From the NCBI GenBank assembly GCA_905235225.1, contig CAJOKE010000006.1:1-55902 (forward strand): a DNA stretch of 55,902 nucleotides, in the 5' to 3' direction. The number at the start of each line of letters is the position of its first letter. The first letter of the stretch is position 1. This DNA comes from Paludibacteraceae bacterium. Lineage in GTDB: Bacteria > Bacteroidota > Bacteroidia > Bacteroidales > Paludibacteraceae. The position numbers and the translations under genes are program-made. Shown here piece by piece: positions 27,901-36,696 of the stretch. Below the pieces are notes generated by a model. The model saw only the letters and a list, made by a program, of their open reading frames with translations, ran no database searches and was not told the DNA's origin.

Positions 27901-28449
27901 GCTTGGTGGGGATATACAACCGATACCACCTCTGTTGCCAAAGCCACCGGATACTATTACAATGTCTCTACAGAGACCGATATGGAAACATGGCTTGTCA
28001 CTCCGGCACTGAACTTCAAGACACCCTTCCCGAAACAATTCGGTTTCCGCGTTATGGGTGAAATCATATTCGACGGACAGCAAGGCGGCATTGAACTGTA
28101 TTACATTGATGCCACCCGCCAACCCGTTCATATGGAACACATAGCGGCAGTCGATGCCCTTATTCCTGCCAATGACGCAGAATTAAAAGGGCAATGGACT
28201 CCCGTTGTCGCAGACCTTACCGGACAACCGATTGCGGATGTGTTCTACATTGCCTTCCGTTTCCACGACAAAGCGGGAGCCAACGGCTGCACCTACCATT
28301 TGGACGATGTTACGTGGGGAAAAACGGTTATGGCTGTCGAGCAGACAGAATCATCCGCACACCATGTCAGACTGATTCTACAGAACGGACAAATCCTCAT
28401 TGAACGTGAAAACGCCGTTTACACCCTGGACGGCAGACGCATTGAATAA
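24919..28449 (+). CDS. Large secreted multidomain surface protein
   Basis: The 1176-residue protein has a signal peptide (MKKLFPLIIVFIYLIPVHA). The first ~270 residues look like a laminin-G/jelly-roll beta domain. Next come an ASH-like immunoglobulin segment (280-370), an OB-like segment around 380-560 (GEFYIQDNSGAIKI... VKVGDNITIF), a carbohydrate-binding-like domain (575-730), two more Ig/ASH segments (745-950) and a choice-of-anchor J domain (about 965-1135, with DMETWLVTPALNF and TYHLDDVTWG). It ends ILIERENAVYTLDGRRIE, resembling a truncated type IX secretion sorting tail, but the match is weak. No enzymatic motif is visible; adhesion or glycan binding is the likely role. Confidence 0.65.
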   Translation: MKKLFPLIIVFIYLIPVHANVILKENFNREVGQLSQGSMQSDMKTDIANWWFTTNTESYIQVVDTNLTHSGYQTEASGKAIRFAGNSNKDVRAFNTINAQSGNSIYYSLLLNVHTPKNSDSKDYIVALLQNSSTTAKDNFAQLRIVSNAGRTGYRLGISKANESWIRYNSEDLQCNTTYLVVVRYDFVDGDKNDVVSLWINPTKVGEATPTIVCAQDSINSNTSANMAAGGKDDAENMNMIYLRPSTNTPTSATIDELRITTKWAELFESGSDSHDPAIGINTTANFGIVYAGEKAEMTLNLTAENLTEDLTLSHTNTELSLSANTIAKAVAMAGTTLKLTLNPKTAGSQTDKITITSGSYSIEVNVSWITAPVTECATVAALKKAAFEAEKAGVDTLLRYTGTATVTRDTLGEFYIQDNSGAIKITDNKIWQDVKVGDNITIFRAINGSSVNNIMPLIAQSAPKILSSGNQVTPQTVSLSALQASPLDYLLELVTIESVAIDNTAGTFSAGNYTIIQGDKSATLKIEMGIGITGTAIPEQANITGFSFNSSGSVIVPRGPKDIVNKSNKLLQNGGFEQFTTNVVNGLTTAEYSFWAFSGGGWALTTETQDVVEGNNALKTTSEFKINGNLYQSIDVTDYNTGDEFELRIRYKVLTPKGDNTLALASYWASVKDGELNDDADKLKVAIPNSDQWQTLTIRTKKPEKATKFELYIAVAAKAIVLFDDFAFNYIEPTAYFSVTPEKVSNVQANINEEVTVATFTVRQKGLKQPVQLGLGGEHKNMFKLEKTSVTAAEETVKVTYAPTVVGHHTAMLSVYNDESPEISLNNRTIALSGTAVDPTKKPSISINPTSLPAFSCTAKKEVNATIKVNSMNCTDYVYATIANTKGHAFSIDASMLSRNIETQTIVTFSPLEEGEYAATITWKTEGGEPVTLDVSGTATPAGPEDIDYATDFVWNTGTPLDIMEEGFNNAPDFHNKTLKVNDWQNVVTKGDRAWWGYTTDTTSVAKATGYYYNVSTETDMETWLVTPALNFKTPFPKQFGFRVMGEIIFDGQQGGIELYYIDATRQPVHMEHIAAVDALIPANDAELKGQWTPVVADLTGQPIADVFYIAFRFHDKAGANGCTYHLDDVTWGKTVMAVEQTESSAHHVRLILQNGQILIERENAVYTLDGRRIE

Positions 28450-28472
28450 TAACAATTAAAAAAGAAGTTAAT

Positions 28473-29171
28473 ATGCCAAAAATCCTCGTATTCACCGGTG
28501 CCGGCGTATCTGCCGAAAGCGGTCTTGGAACATTCCGTGATTCAGACGGATTATGGGAGAAATACCGTATTGAAGATGTTTGCACGCATGAAGCATGGTT
28601 GCGTAACCCTCAATTATGCGTGGACTTCTACAATGCACGACGCAAAGACACGTTGGCAGCACAACCCAACGCCGCTCACTTCGCAATAACCAGACTGCAA
28701 GAGGCTCTTCCTTCAACACAGATTGTTACACAGAACATCGATGACCTTCACGAACGTGCCGGCAGTAAGAATATCGTACACTTGCACGGAGAAATAACCA
28801 AACTCCGTTCCGAAAACAATGAAACCGCCACCGTTCCGCTGCATGGCTGGGAACAGCACTATGGCGACCGCCATCCTGACGGGTCGTTACTGCGTCCCTA
28901 TATTGTCTTTTTCGGAGAGGGTGTCCCCTATTTTCCACAAGCCTGTGCGATGGCAAGCGAGGCGGATATAATGGTCGTTGTCGGAACAAGTCTTAATGTC
29001 TATCCCGCTGCGTCTTTGCTGCAATATCTTCCGATTTCATCGACAATTTACGTAGTGGATCCGGGAATGCCGGAGTTCGGTATCTACAGAGACAGAATAC
29101 AACACCTCCGGAAAAAAGCTTCCGAAGGTGTACCAGAATTAGTTGACATGCTGATTAAGCGATACGCCTGA
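28473..29171 (+). CDS. Sirtuin-type NAD-dependent deacylase
   Basis: The 232-residue protein has the Sir2 NAD motif GAGVSAESGLGTFRD (9-23), TQNIDDLHERAG (86-97), the catalytic histidine in HLHGE (103-107) and VVVGTSLNVYPA. The YNARR at 53-57 supplies the Tyr and Arg that in class III sirtuins favour succinyl or malonyl lysine. The four zinc cysteines expected after HLHG are all missing. Zinc-free relatives occur in Bacteroidota. It starts 23 bp after the secreted-protein gene and may be read from the same promoter. Confidence 0.88.
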   Translation: MPKILVFTGAGVSAESGLGTFRDSDGLWEKYRIEDVCTHEAWLRNPQLCVDFYNARRKDTLAAQPNAAHFAITRLQEALPSTQIVTQNIDDLHERAGSKNIVHLHGEITKLRSENNETATVPLHGWEQHYGDRHPDGSLLRPYIVFFGEGVPYFPQACAMASEADIMVVVGTSLNVYPAASLLQYLPISSTIYVVDPGMPEFGIYRDRIQHLRKKASEGVPELVDMLIKRYA

Positions 29172-29218
29172 TTTCCGAACAGTTCGTAACTTTTTGGTAA
29201 AACCTTTATAGCTTTTAC

Positions 29219-29264
29219 CGTTCGCATTACGTTCGCATCACGTTCGCATTCAGTACGTCACAAT
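29219..29264 (-). repeat. Family B 11-nt periodic repeat, copy 2
   Basis: The minus strand carries the same leader, ATTGTGACGTACTGAAT, and three units starting GCGAACG with exact 11-nt spacing (plus-strand GTTCGC at 29220, 29231 and 29242). It lies between the sirtuin gene and the shared terminator. As at 1.7 kb, a small hairpin follows the array (GGTAAAA / TTTTACC, plus positions 29196-29219). Confidence 0.85.
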
Positions 29265-29272
29265 ACTATTTT

Positions 29273-29302
29273 AACCCGATCGGCATAATCGCCGACCGGG
29301 TT
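29273..29302. terminator. Bidirectional terminator between sirtuin and gpmI
   Basis: A 12-bp stem with one mismatch (AACCCGATCGGC / GCCGACCGGGTT) and a 6-nt loop, flanked by A- and T-rich ends on both sides. It can serve both converging genes. Confidence 0.75.
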
Positions 29303-29305
29303 AAA

Positions 29306-30853
29306 TTATGCCTCGTGTATCAGACAATGGCCGGTCATTTCTGCCGGTTGCTCAATTCCTAAAATATGGCAGATTGAGGGGGCTACGTCCGCAAGAATGC
29401 CATCTTCGCATGTATAGGGGAACTTACCGTCTTTTTCCTTGCTGTCCGCCGGAATATATACAAACGGAACAGGATTAAGCGAGTGCGCTGTATTGGGTGT
29501 TCCATCCGGATTAACGGCATTGTCTGCATTACCATGGTCGGCAATGATGATGACTTCATATCCGTTCTTACGCGCCGATTTAACCACTCTGTCCACACAA
29601 ATATCAATAGTTACTACAGCCTGTTGTATGGAGTTATACACACCCGTGTGTCCCACCATATCACCATTGGCGAAATTGAGCATAATACAGTCATATTTGC
29701 TCGAATCCATCGCATCACACAGAGCCGCAGCAACCTCCGGTGCGGACATCTCAGGCTGCAAATCATACGTTGCCACCTTCGGTGACGGAATCAGGATTCG
29801 GTCTTCGTTCTCGAATTGCGCATCACGGCCGCCGGAGAAGAAGAAAGTCACATGCGCAAATTTCTCCGTTTCGGCAATACGCAATTGCTTCATACCGGCT
29901 TTTGCAACGATTTCACCGAGGGTGTTCTGAACATTCTCTTTCGGGAAAAGGATATGCAGTCCCGTAAAAGTGGACTCATACGGTGTCATACAATAATAAT
30001 TCAAATTCGGAATAGTGTGCATTCCCGCCTCAGGCATATCCTGCTGCGTGAGTACGATGGTCATTTCACGCGCACGGTCATTACGGTAGTTGAAGAAGAT
30101 AACTACATCACCTTCCTCAATGGTAGCAAGCGGCTTGCCGTCACGTACATGAACGATTGGTTTTACGAATTCATCGGTGACACCGGCATTATATGACGCT
30201 TCCATCGCTTCGTGCATATTGTCAAACTTGGCACCTTCACCGTTTACAAGGCAATCGTATGCAATTTTGACCCTCTCCCAGCGTTTGTCACGATCCATGG
30301 CATAGAAACGACCCTGAATTGTGGCGATTTCACCGGTGGTCTTTGCCATATGTTCCTCCAACTGGTCTATAAACCCGATACCCGAATGCGGGTCAGTATC
30401 ACGACCGTCCATAAAACAGTGGACAAAGGTACGGCCATCCAAGCCATACTCTTTTGCCAACTGGAGCAGGAAAAACAGATGATCCAGCGAACTGTGTACA
30501 CCACCGTTACTGGTCAAGCCCATGATATGCAGATGTTTGCCGGCTTGCCGGGCCGTGGTAAAGGCTGATACAATCTCGGGATTCTGGCGGATGGAACCGT
30601 CTTTGCATGCACGGTTGATTTTCACCAGATCCTGATAAACGACACGGCCGGCACCGATGTTAAGGTGACCGACTTCTGAATTACCCATTTGTCCGTCCGG
30701 CAAACCGACATTCTCACCGGATGCCTGAAGTTGTGAATGAGGATATTTATCCAGCAATGCACTCCAGTGCGGAGTATTGGTGGAGTAAATGGCATTGGCT
30801 GCAGTTTTTTCACCGATTCCCCAGCCATCAAGAATCATTAGTAATGCTTTCAT
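29306..30853 (-). CDS. gpmI: 2,3-bisphosphoglycerate-independent phosphoglycerate mutase
   Basis: The 515-residue enzyme interconverts 3- and 2-phosphoglycerate in glycolysis using two manganese ions. DGWG at 8-11 begins the metal site, [17 protein letters not shown] carries the Ser/His region conserved in the family, [11 protein letters not shown] and NYRNDRARE line the substrate site, and [10 protein letters not shown] completes the metal ligands. Length is standard. It is the last gene of the minus-strand series after rfbC, with a 51-bp gap. Confidence 0.95.
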   Translation of the reverse strand: MKALLMILDGWGIGEKTAANAIYSTNTPHWSALLDKYPHSQLQASGENVGLPDGQMGNSEVGHLNIGAGRVVYQDLVKINRACKDGSIRQNPEIVSAFTTARQAGKHLHIMGLTSNGGVHSSLDHLFFLLQLAKEYGLDGRTFVHCFMDGRDTDPHSGIGFIDQLEEHMAKTTGEIATIQGRFYAMDRDKRWERVKIAYDCLVNGEGAKFDNMHEAMEASYNAGVTDEFVKPIVHVRDGKPLATIEEGDVVIFFNYRNDRAREMTIVLTQQDMPEAGMHTIPNLNYYCMTPYESTFTGLHILFPKENVQNTLGEIVAKAGMKQLRIAETEKFAHVTFFFSGGRDAQFENEDRILIPSPKVATYDLQPEMSAPEVAAALCDAMDSSKYDCIMLNFANGDMVGHTGVYNSIQQAVVTIDICVDRVVKSARKNGYEVIIIADHGNADNAVNPDGTPNTAHSLNPVPFVYIPADSKEKDGKFPYTCEDGILADVAPSICHILGIEQPAEMTGHCLIHEA

Positions 30854-30904
30854 ATGCTTATATTATAAGTTATCTTTGAATTCAACTTGTCTGTATTACC
30901 GATA

Positions 30905-31462
30905 TTAAAACGGAGACTGAAAGGATGACAGAAGAGGATGATGCTTGTCTTTTTCGGACAGAATCATCTTTTCTGCAGGAATTTGCCAGTCAATGTTGAG
31001 GGCGGGGTCGGTCAGAAGGATTCCGCCATCCGCCTCGGGATGATACAGATTATCGCATTTGTAGGTAAAAATAGCCGTCTCGGACAACACGGAAAATCCA
31101 TGGGCAAAGCCGCGCGGAATAAAGAACTGGCGATGATTATCCTCGTTCAATTCAACCGAGAACCATTGTCCGAAAGTAGGACTGTCTTTCCGCAAATCCA
31201 CCGCGACATCCAATACTCTTCCCCGCGTGCAGCAAACTAACTTAGCCTGTGCATAAGGCGGCCGTTGGAAATGAAGACCCCGTACAACGCCGTAGCAGGA
31301 ACAAGACTGGTTATCCTGCACGAACTGCGCGAAAATACCGGCATCACGATAACGCTGCTCATTGTAGGTTTCGACAAAATAACCACGCGCATCATTAAAA
31401 ACTTGTGGTTCGATAATAAGCAAACCGCTGATAGGAGTTGTGATTATATTCATATTAATCAT
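30905..31462 (-). CDS. rfbC: dTDP-4-dehydrorhamnose 3,5-epimerase
   Basis: The 185-residue protein is full length for RfbC/RmlC. Family segments visible are DARGYFVETYNEQRY, FVQDNQSCSCYGVVRGLHFQRPPYAQAKLV with the catalytic-region His in RGLHFQ, FIPRGFAHGFSVLSE, and the end DPALNIDWQIP. It epimerises C3 and C5 in dTDP-rhamnose synthesis for surface glycans. The other rml genes are absent from the window. The start ATG at 31462 is followed three codons later by another ATG that could also be used. It follows the DUF5686 gene by 21 bp. Confidence 0.93.
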   Translation of the reverse strand: MINMNIITTPISGLLIIEPQVFNDARGYFVETYNEQRYRDAGIFAQFVQDNQSCSCYGVVRGLHFQRPPYAQAKLVCCTRGRVLDVAVDLRKDSPTFGQWFSVELNEDNHRQFFIPRGFAHGFSVLSETAIFTYKCDNLYHPEADGGILLTDPALNIDWQIPAEKMILSEKDKHHPLLSSFQSPF

Positions 31463-31483
31463 TGATATTACATAGCATTGATA

Positions 31484-34336
31484 CTACATAGCGACCCGGA
31501 CGGTGATACGGATACCATTCCGCTGCCACGGACCGAGTTTGGCACCGGTACCGGGGGCGTTAAGGTGTGTCAGACGGCGGACATACTCGATTCGGAACAA
31601 CTTGAATATATTTTCGATACCGGCTGTAAACTCCATATAGGGCATATAGGAGTACTTAATAGCACCATCGGCATCGTGCATGGCAAAATCAGTGCGGGCA
31701 TACACATTTTGTCCTTGTTCGATATGCGAAACAGGGAAGTCATACAGTCCGTCCGTCTTGTACGGGTTGTTACGGTCTCCCAAATATCCGGCAAGCATAT
31801 GGAATGAAACCACCTCTCTGAGTTTCAGATGTTTGATACCCGGAATGCGGTTAAATATCCATCCCTTCATATAGTAAGTGACATGAAGTGAAACATACCT
31901 GTCCATAAGGAATTCCATCGGCTGCATAAGGGAGAACGCCTTCGGATCCATAAGGATGGACTGGTTGCTGACCGGCACAAAGAGTTTGGTATAAGGGGCT
32001 TTCGCCGTAGCCAGATAACCGACATCCGCAATGGCATCCAAATGTCCGAAAGCGGAGAGCCAGAAACGCTTCTCGGCAGATAATTGTATGCGGTTATAGA
32101 AGAACCTGTCCTCAAGAATATAGCCCATTTCATTAGTGAAACGGAAAACAGGCGCATCCTTCCACAGGTTAAACGGAGACTCTATACCCTGCCGGTCATT
32201 GTAGATATACCCGCCCGGTGAATAACGCAGCGAGAAAGTCCACATGGCATCGTGATAAAACGGTGTTTCCGTATAAGTACCATCCGGGGAACGCCTCATG
32301 TATCTCAACAACAACGGCGAACGGTCTATATCACGCGGCAGCAACGCCCACTTGGGACTTCCTGCGCCGGATGAACCGTTAGGCATGTTGTACATAAAAT
32401 CAAACCAAGTAATGATAGAGAACTGGTTGGCATACTCCTTCTCATACTTCAGACGAAGTTTAGCCACATACTGCATCGGTTTAGGCGAATAGTTGAACTT
32501 GATGGACATGAAGATGTGGTCACGGTCCAAGACGCGGTATGTCTGCCCCAATTCTTCAAGGTCATAGGAGAAAGAGAGAATAAGGTTATGACGCAAGCTC
32601 TCATAGGGATGATACGGTTTGTCGTGGAAGGAGTGGACAATATTAAATCCGCCCTTGGGTATCTTATCCTTGAATCCATATGCCATATATCCGCTGAAGA
32701 ACCATCGCGGGTGGGCGTTTGCAGTGGTCATACCGCCGATACGGAGACGGCACCCTTCCTGCTCATTGTATGAGAATGTATTGAATATCGGTCCGAAATC
32801 CCACTTGGACGCATTCCTGACACGGGTGGTCGGAATAAATTCCTGAATAAGATCCTCAACCGTATTGACAATAAACCGGAACTTGGGAACACGCATCAGC
32901 TCTGTTTCGAGGGAGTCCACAAGTGTCTCTTTCCCGGTCAGTTTGAGCGGGCGCAGCGTATCCCAATCAGAAGCAGGGCGTTTTTCCGCCCCGGGTCTCG
33001 TTATGGTATTGCCCGACATGTAAAACAGACTGTCAGGAACAGTGACACCGAACTTGTAGTTCTCGAAATGGCGTGTCTGCCGTGCATAGATATTATGCTT
33101 GGAGCGTTTGGTTATAGCAAAGCGGACATGGGTATTGACATCCTCCGGCGCCCACAGTCCGTCAGGAAGCTGGTAGAAAGTCTGTGAAATGGACAAGTGG
33201 CTAATCCAGTTCATGTTAATAGACGGCGGCACATTAATGGCATAACGCTTGAGCGCATAAGATGAGTCATTGACAATATAGAGGTGACCGGTGAAGCCGA
33301 AGGACTGGCTGTTAACCGGCACAAAGGCAAGGTCAATACACGGGGTATTCTCTATAAGCACCGTATCCATGATATAATAGTGATAGAAGGAGACGGCAAG
33401 CGATGAGGACAGCGGACTGACAAAGCGGTTGAGCATTAAGTTGACATCATTCTGGAGGATATTCACCGGCTGGAACATTGCCTGGATATTAGTTGACATA
33501 CCACCGTTGTCAAAGAGTTCATCCAGTCCTTCCCAGCGTTTAGCGGTAATAATCTTGCGCTCTTTTCTCGGGAAGCCGGACACATACTCTTCCGCCATCG
33601 TTTCACGGAGAGAAAGGGTCAGGATGGTAGTCTGCTGCATCTTGGCGGCTTCCTCATTACGGAGAATAACAACGCTATCCACATTAACCTGAATGGAGTC
33701 TTCGCCTATTTGGACACTGTCCACCTGAACTTTTCCGCTATCCACCATCAGGACACCGCGTTCCAACAACATAGTGTCCACATATTCCTCAAGGAACTTG
33801 AAGTCTTTCCAGAAACGGTTTTTATCCAAGTCATAGTCAAACGGTTCAATCGCCATCGCCAATTTCTCATAGGTTTCCACCATATACGATTCCTGCGACT
33901 CGACACGGTTTTTATTCTTGTTGGCAATGACATTCTTGATAAGTTCGACTGCCGGATTGCCCTTTCTGCGATACCGTTCGCGTGTTTTCTCGGGTTTGAC
34001 AACAACATCGGCGAGGGCATACGTCTCAGGTTCCATAACGACAAACAACTCGGTTGAACGTCCGGGTTTGACGGTCATTATCTTGGTTTTATATCCGACA
34101 GACCTGAAACAGACAGAAATGAGTCCCCGCGTATTAGACAGTTCAAAGTTACCGTCCAGATCGGAAGTGGTTCCGATGGTCGAACCCTCAAACATAATCT
34201 GTACAAAGGGAAGCGGTTCGCCTGATGCATGGTCAATGGTTGAACCGGTGACCCGTGTGACGGACTGGGCGCAGACAGCCAAAGCCGACACCATCAGCCA
34301 GCAAATCAATCCTATTTTATGAAGACGAAACGACAC
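31484..34336 (-). CDS. DUF5686 / carboxypeptidase-like regulatory domain outer-membrane protein
   Basis: The 950-residue protein has a signal peptide (to about SALAVCAQ), a carboxypeptidase-D-like regulatory beta-sandwich (27-110: VTGSTIDHASGEPLPFVQI, GTTSDLDGNFEL), then the long DUF5686 region, which includes LADVVVKPEKTRERYRRKGNPAVELIKNVIANK and an outer-membrane-barrel-like C-terminus. The family is abundant in Bacteroidota and has no established function. The start codon is GTG at 34336, directly in front of the signal peptide, 7 bp after the DPP III gene. Confidence 0.85.
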   Translation of the reverse strand: MSFRLHKIGLICWLMVSALAVCAQSVTRVTGSTIDHASGEPLPFVQIMFEGSTIGTTSDLDGNFELSNTRGLISVCFRSVGYKTKIMTVKPGRSTELFVVMEPETYALADVVVKPEKTRERYRRKGNPAVELIKNVIANKNKNRVESQESYMVETYEKLAMAIEPFDYDLDKNRFWKDFKFLEEYVDTMLLERGVLMVDSGKVQVDSVQIGEDSIQVNVDSVVILRNEEAAKMQQTTILTLSLRETMAEEYVSGFPRKERKIITAKRWEGLDELFDNGGMSTNIQAMFQPVNILQNDVNLMLNRFVSPLSSSLAVSFYHYYIMDTVLIENTPCIDLAFVPVNSQSFGFTGHLYIVNDSSYALKRYAINVPPSINMNWISHLSISQTFYQLPDGLWAPEDVNTHVRFAITKRSKHNIYARQTRHFENYKFGVTVPDSLFYMSGNTITRPGAEKRPASDWDTLRPLKLTGKETLVDSLETELMRVPKFRFIVNTVEDLIQEFIPTTRVRNASKWDFGPIFNTFSYNEQEGCRLRIGGMTTANAHPRWFFSGYMAYGFKDKIPKGGFNIVHSFHDKPYHPYESLRHNLILSFSYDLEELGQTYRVLDRDHIFMSIKFNYSPKPMQYVAKLRLKYEKEYANQFSIITWFDFMYNMPNGSSGAGSPKWALLPRDIDRSPLLLRYMRRSPDGTYTETPFYHDAMWTFSLRYSPGGYIYNDRQGIESPFNLWKDAPVFRFTNEMGYILEDRFFYNRIQLSAEKRFWLSAFGHLDAIADVGYLATAKAPYTKLFVPVSNQSILMDPKAFSLMQPMEFLMDRYVSLHVTYYMKGWIFNRIPGIKHLKLREVVSFHMLAGYLGDRNNPYKTDGLYDFPVSHIEQGQNVYARTDFAMHDADGAIKYSYMPYMEFTAGIENIFKLFRIEYVRRLTHLNAPGTGAKLGPWQRNGIRITVRVAM

Positions 34337-34343
34337 CGCAGTA

Positions 34344-36362
34344 TTAGTTAATATCTGGCAGGTTAGAATAATCGCGGCTGTAGCGCATGTGCTGCTCTGA
34401 ATAGCCCTCGGTGAAGTCTATCTTGACATCGGAAATATTGCCGTCAGCGTCATAGACAGGCGTATAGACAGGATTCACAAATCCCTTATATGGGGCAAGG
34501 TTGAGTTTCTCGTATCTGGCAAGAATTTCACGGTGCAAATCCTCATTGACCTTCACGGCATACTTCTCAACCATCGCTTTGGCAGCGGGATAATCGCCCT
34601 CGGATGTGATACGCTGGATTTCGGCAAGGAGTTCACCGTACAGACGGCGCAATCCCTGATAATCATAGATTTTGAGGTAATGCTTTCCTTCGCGCTCAAT
34701 AATAGCCAATTCAGGCGAAGTGGGTGTAACATGCGCCAGCACCCAATTGGCAATGAGCTGGCGGTTACGCATATGCGCTTCTTCAATATCTTTTCCCGGC
34801 TCAATACGCACGAGCTGGGTCATCAGTCCATTCATCATCTGCTGATAGTACCCCGCCTTAAATGCTTCATTGTCCGGCAGCAAACCGAGTTCAACCAGTT
34901 TCGGGTCACCAAGATAGTACAGACCGAACAGGTCGGCACGGGCTTCCTCAATAGTGGAAGCGTGTTCTTTAAGCGCATCCTTGGAAACGCCCGGCATGAG
35001 TTTGCCGCTACCATGACCGACACATTCATGCAGATCGGTGTGCAGGTCTCCGCATATGGCACCATACTTGTCATAGATTTCCCGAATGGCATCATCAATC
35101 ATGAACTCCTCATTGAAGCCGTTTCCTTTAGCCGCTTCATTATAAGCGTGCATGAGGTTGTCAATGGTCACGGACTTGGAGCCGTACTCTTTGCGAATCC
35201 AGTTGGCGTTAGGCAGGTTTATACCGATGGGTGTAGCGGGATAGCAATCACCGGCAAGGATGGCAGCGGTAATCACTTTGGCGGTCACGCCTTTTACCTC
35301 TTCCTTTTTGAAACGGGGATCCGTAGTCGAATTATCCTCAAACCACTGTGCATTGTCCGAAATAAGCTGTGTACGCTTGGTTGCTTCCAAATCCTTGAAG
35401 TTAACCATCGACTCCCATGCGCCGGTAATACCAAGCGGGTCGGAATATGTTTCGGTAAAGCCGTTCACAAAATCGACACGGCTATTGAGGTCTCGCACCC
35501 AAGCAATACAATATTCATTGAATGTCTTGAGGTCACCGGTCTCATTGAATTCAATCATTTTGGCAATGGCGAGACGCTGCTTATCATTTTCGGCAAAATC
35601 ATACGCCTTTCGCAGATAAAAAACTATTTTCTCCAACGCCTCGGAATAAAGTCCTCCGACTTTATAGACACGTTCCTCAATCTCTCCCTTATCATTTTTG
35701 ACAAGTTGGCTGTTAAGGCCGATCCACAGCGGTTCGGGAGAATTGTCTTTGTGGTCGGCATACCATTTTTCAGCCTCAGCCTGTGTAACGCCCTCTCCGT
35801 AATAGTTACCGGCAGAACCGAGAACGAGATCCACCCCATCCTGCTGTGTGGTCCGCTTAGGCATCACCTCCGGGTCAAACATCACGGGCAAAAGAGCCTC
35901 GTCATAAGCGATACCGGCTTTGTCGCAGACAGCCACAAACCAGTCGCGGTCAAACTCCGGCAAGAACTTATCTTCACTGTAATGATGGTGGATACCGTTT
36001 GAAAACCAAACACGTTTGAGATAGCGTTCAAAAGCCTCAAATTCGTCATCGGTCACTTGCAATTCGCCATTTATCATTTTCTCATAAAGAGCCTCGCAAG
36101 TACGGCGGATACGGAGATTATATCGTCCGTTCTGATCGAAAAGAATATCTCGCCCCCAAAGGGCAGCCTCGCTGAGATAATAGACGAGCGTTTTCTGCTG
36201 CAGGCTCAGCGAATCAAACTCCGGCACATTGTATCGGAGAATCTCAAGGTCATAAAACTTGTCCACGTTGTATTGAAAAGAAGATTTTTTAGGCTGGCAC
36301 GCGCACAGCAGTGCCGCCAAGATAATGAATAACGAACAACGATTAAAAATTATTTTTTTCAT
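34344..36362 (-). CDS. Dipeptidyl-peptidase III (M49) lipoprotein
   Basis: The 672-residue protein has a lipoprotein signal (LLCAC, probable lipidated Cys22). The zinc-peptidase motif HECVGH is at 445-450 and the third ligand motif EEARAD at 472-477, the exact arrangement of family M49. It removes dipeptides from peptide N-termini, and the lipobox places it in the periplasm or outer membrane. It is the first gene of a minus-strand series with DUF5686, rfbC and gpmI. Its promoter is at 36384-36391. Confidence 0.93.
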   Translation of the reverse strand: MKKIIFNRCSLFIILAALLCACQPKKSSFQYNVDKFYDLEILRYNVPEFDSLSLQQKTLVYYLSEAALWGRDILFDQNGRYNLRIRRTCEALYEKMINGELQVTDDEFEAFERYLKRVWFSNGIHHHYSEDKFLPEFDRDWFVAVCDKAGIAYDEALLPVMFDPEVMPKRTTQQDGVDLVLGSAGNYYGEGVTQAEAEKWYADHKDNSPEPLWIGLNSQLVKNDKGEIEERVYKVGGLYSEALEKIVFYLRKAYDFAENDKQRLAIAKMIEFNETGDLKTFNEYCIAWVRDLNSRVDFVNGFTETYSDPLGITGAWESMVNFKDLEATKRTQLISDNAQWFEDNSTTDPRFKKEEVKGVTAKVITAAILAGDCYPATPIGINLPNANWIRKEYGSKSVTIDNLMHAYNEAAKGNGFNEEFMIDDAIREIYDKYGAICGDLHTDLHECVGHGSGKLMPGVSKDALKEHASTIEEARADLFGLYYLGDPKLVELGLLPDNEAFKAGYYQQMMNGLMTQLVRIEPGKDIEEAHMRNRQLIANWVLAHVTPTSPELAIIEREGKHYLKIYDYQGLRRLYGELLAEIQRITSEGDYPAAKAMVEKYAVKVNEDLHREILARYEKLNLAPYKGFVNPVYTPVYDADGNISDVKIDFTEGYSEQHMRYSRDYSNLPDIN

Positions 36363-36383
36363 ATTGCCACACTAAAATGCGCG

Positions 36384-36391
36384 CAAAGGTA
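36384..36391 (-). promoter_or_regulatory. -7 element of the DPP III unit
   Basis: The minus strand reads CAGTACCTTTGCGC, 21 bp before the ATG, with a -33-like TTTG upstream. Confidence 0.55.
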
Positions 36392-36452
36392 CTGCTTTTT
36401 TAGCACATACGCAAATATTTTAGGAAAAAAGACGGGGAATACGGTAAACGAC

Positions 36453-36598
36453 TGTTAAATTTTCGAAAAAATGCAGGTTAAACGATACACTAAAAGGGGG
36501 TTTGTATTATCTTTGCAGAAAATTTCGTCCGCCGGTGAATTTATTCGGTCGTAAGTTTCCCGTAACCGTCCCGTAAGCGAGTCGTAAGCGAGTCGTAA
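36453..36598 (+). repeat. Family A 146-bp repeat, copy 2, with 11-nt array
   Basis: Same element as at 24655-24800, about 97% identical over 146 bp. CGTAA units start at 36550, 36561, 36572, 36583 and 36594. Here no plus-strand gene follows: the next gene runs on the other strand, so the promoter inside the repeat seems to serve the repeat itself. Confidence 0.9.
36508..36515 (+). promoter_or_regulatory. -7 element inside family A copy 2
   Basis: TATCTTTG followed by CAG, identical in context to copy 1. Confidence 0.5.
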
Positions 36599-36671
36599 AA
36601 ATGTCATTTTATATTGCGGTGACAGTAAATGGCATGAAACTAAAAATCGCCCCTCGGAAAGGGACGATTTT
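36521..36671 (+). ncRNA. Candidate small RNA carrying the 11-nt array
   Basis: A plus-strand transcript from the repeat's -7 element would read through the five CGTAA units and reach the hairpin at 36643-36671 after about 150 nt, with no coding frame of note. The downstream 70 nt are unique to this copy. The evidence is promoter plus terminator geometry only. Confidence 0.35.
36643..36671. terminator. Terminator of the nucleoside phosphorylase unit
   Basis: An 11-bp stem with one mismatch (AAAATCGCCCC / GGGACGATTTT) and a T-rich end on the minus strand. It can also stop plus-strand transcripts from family A copy 2. Confidence 0.65.
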
Positions 36672-36696
36672 CAGTTGATATACATATTTCCGGATA

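Larger units (their letters stand above)
36363..36696. other. Intergenic region with second family A repeat
   Basis: This 334-bp gap holds the DPP III promoter (minus), the second full family A repeat (plus) and a hairpin at 36643-36671 that ends the nucleoside phosphorylase unit. No ORF is credible. Confidence 0.5.

Noticed and set aside
34533..36002. Plus-strand 489-codon ORF
   Set aside because: It is antisense to the DPP III gene, whose HECVGH and EEARAD motifs prove the minus frame; long antisense frames are common in biased codon use.
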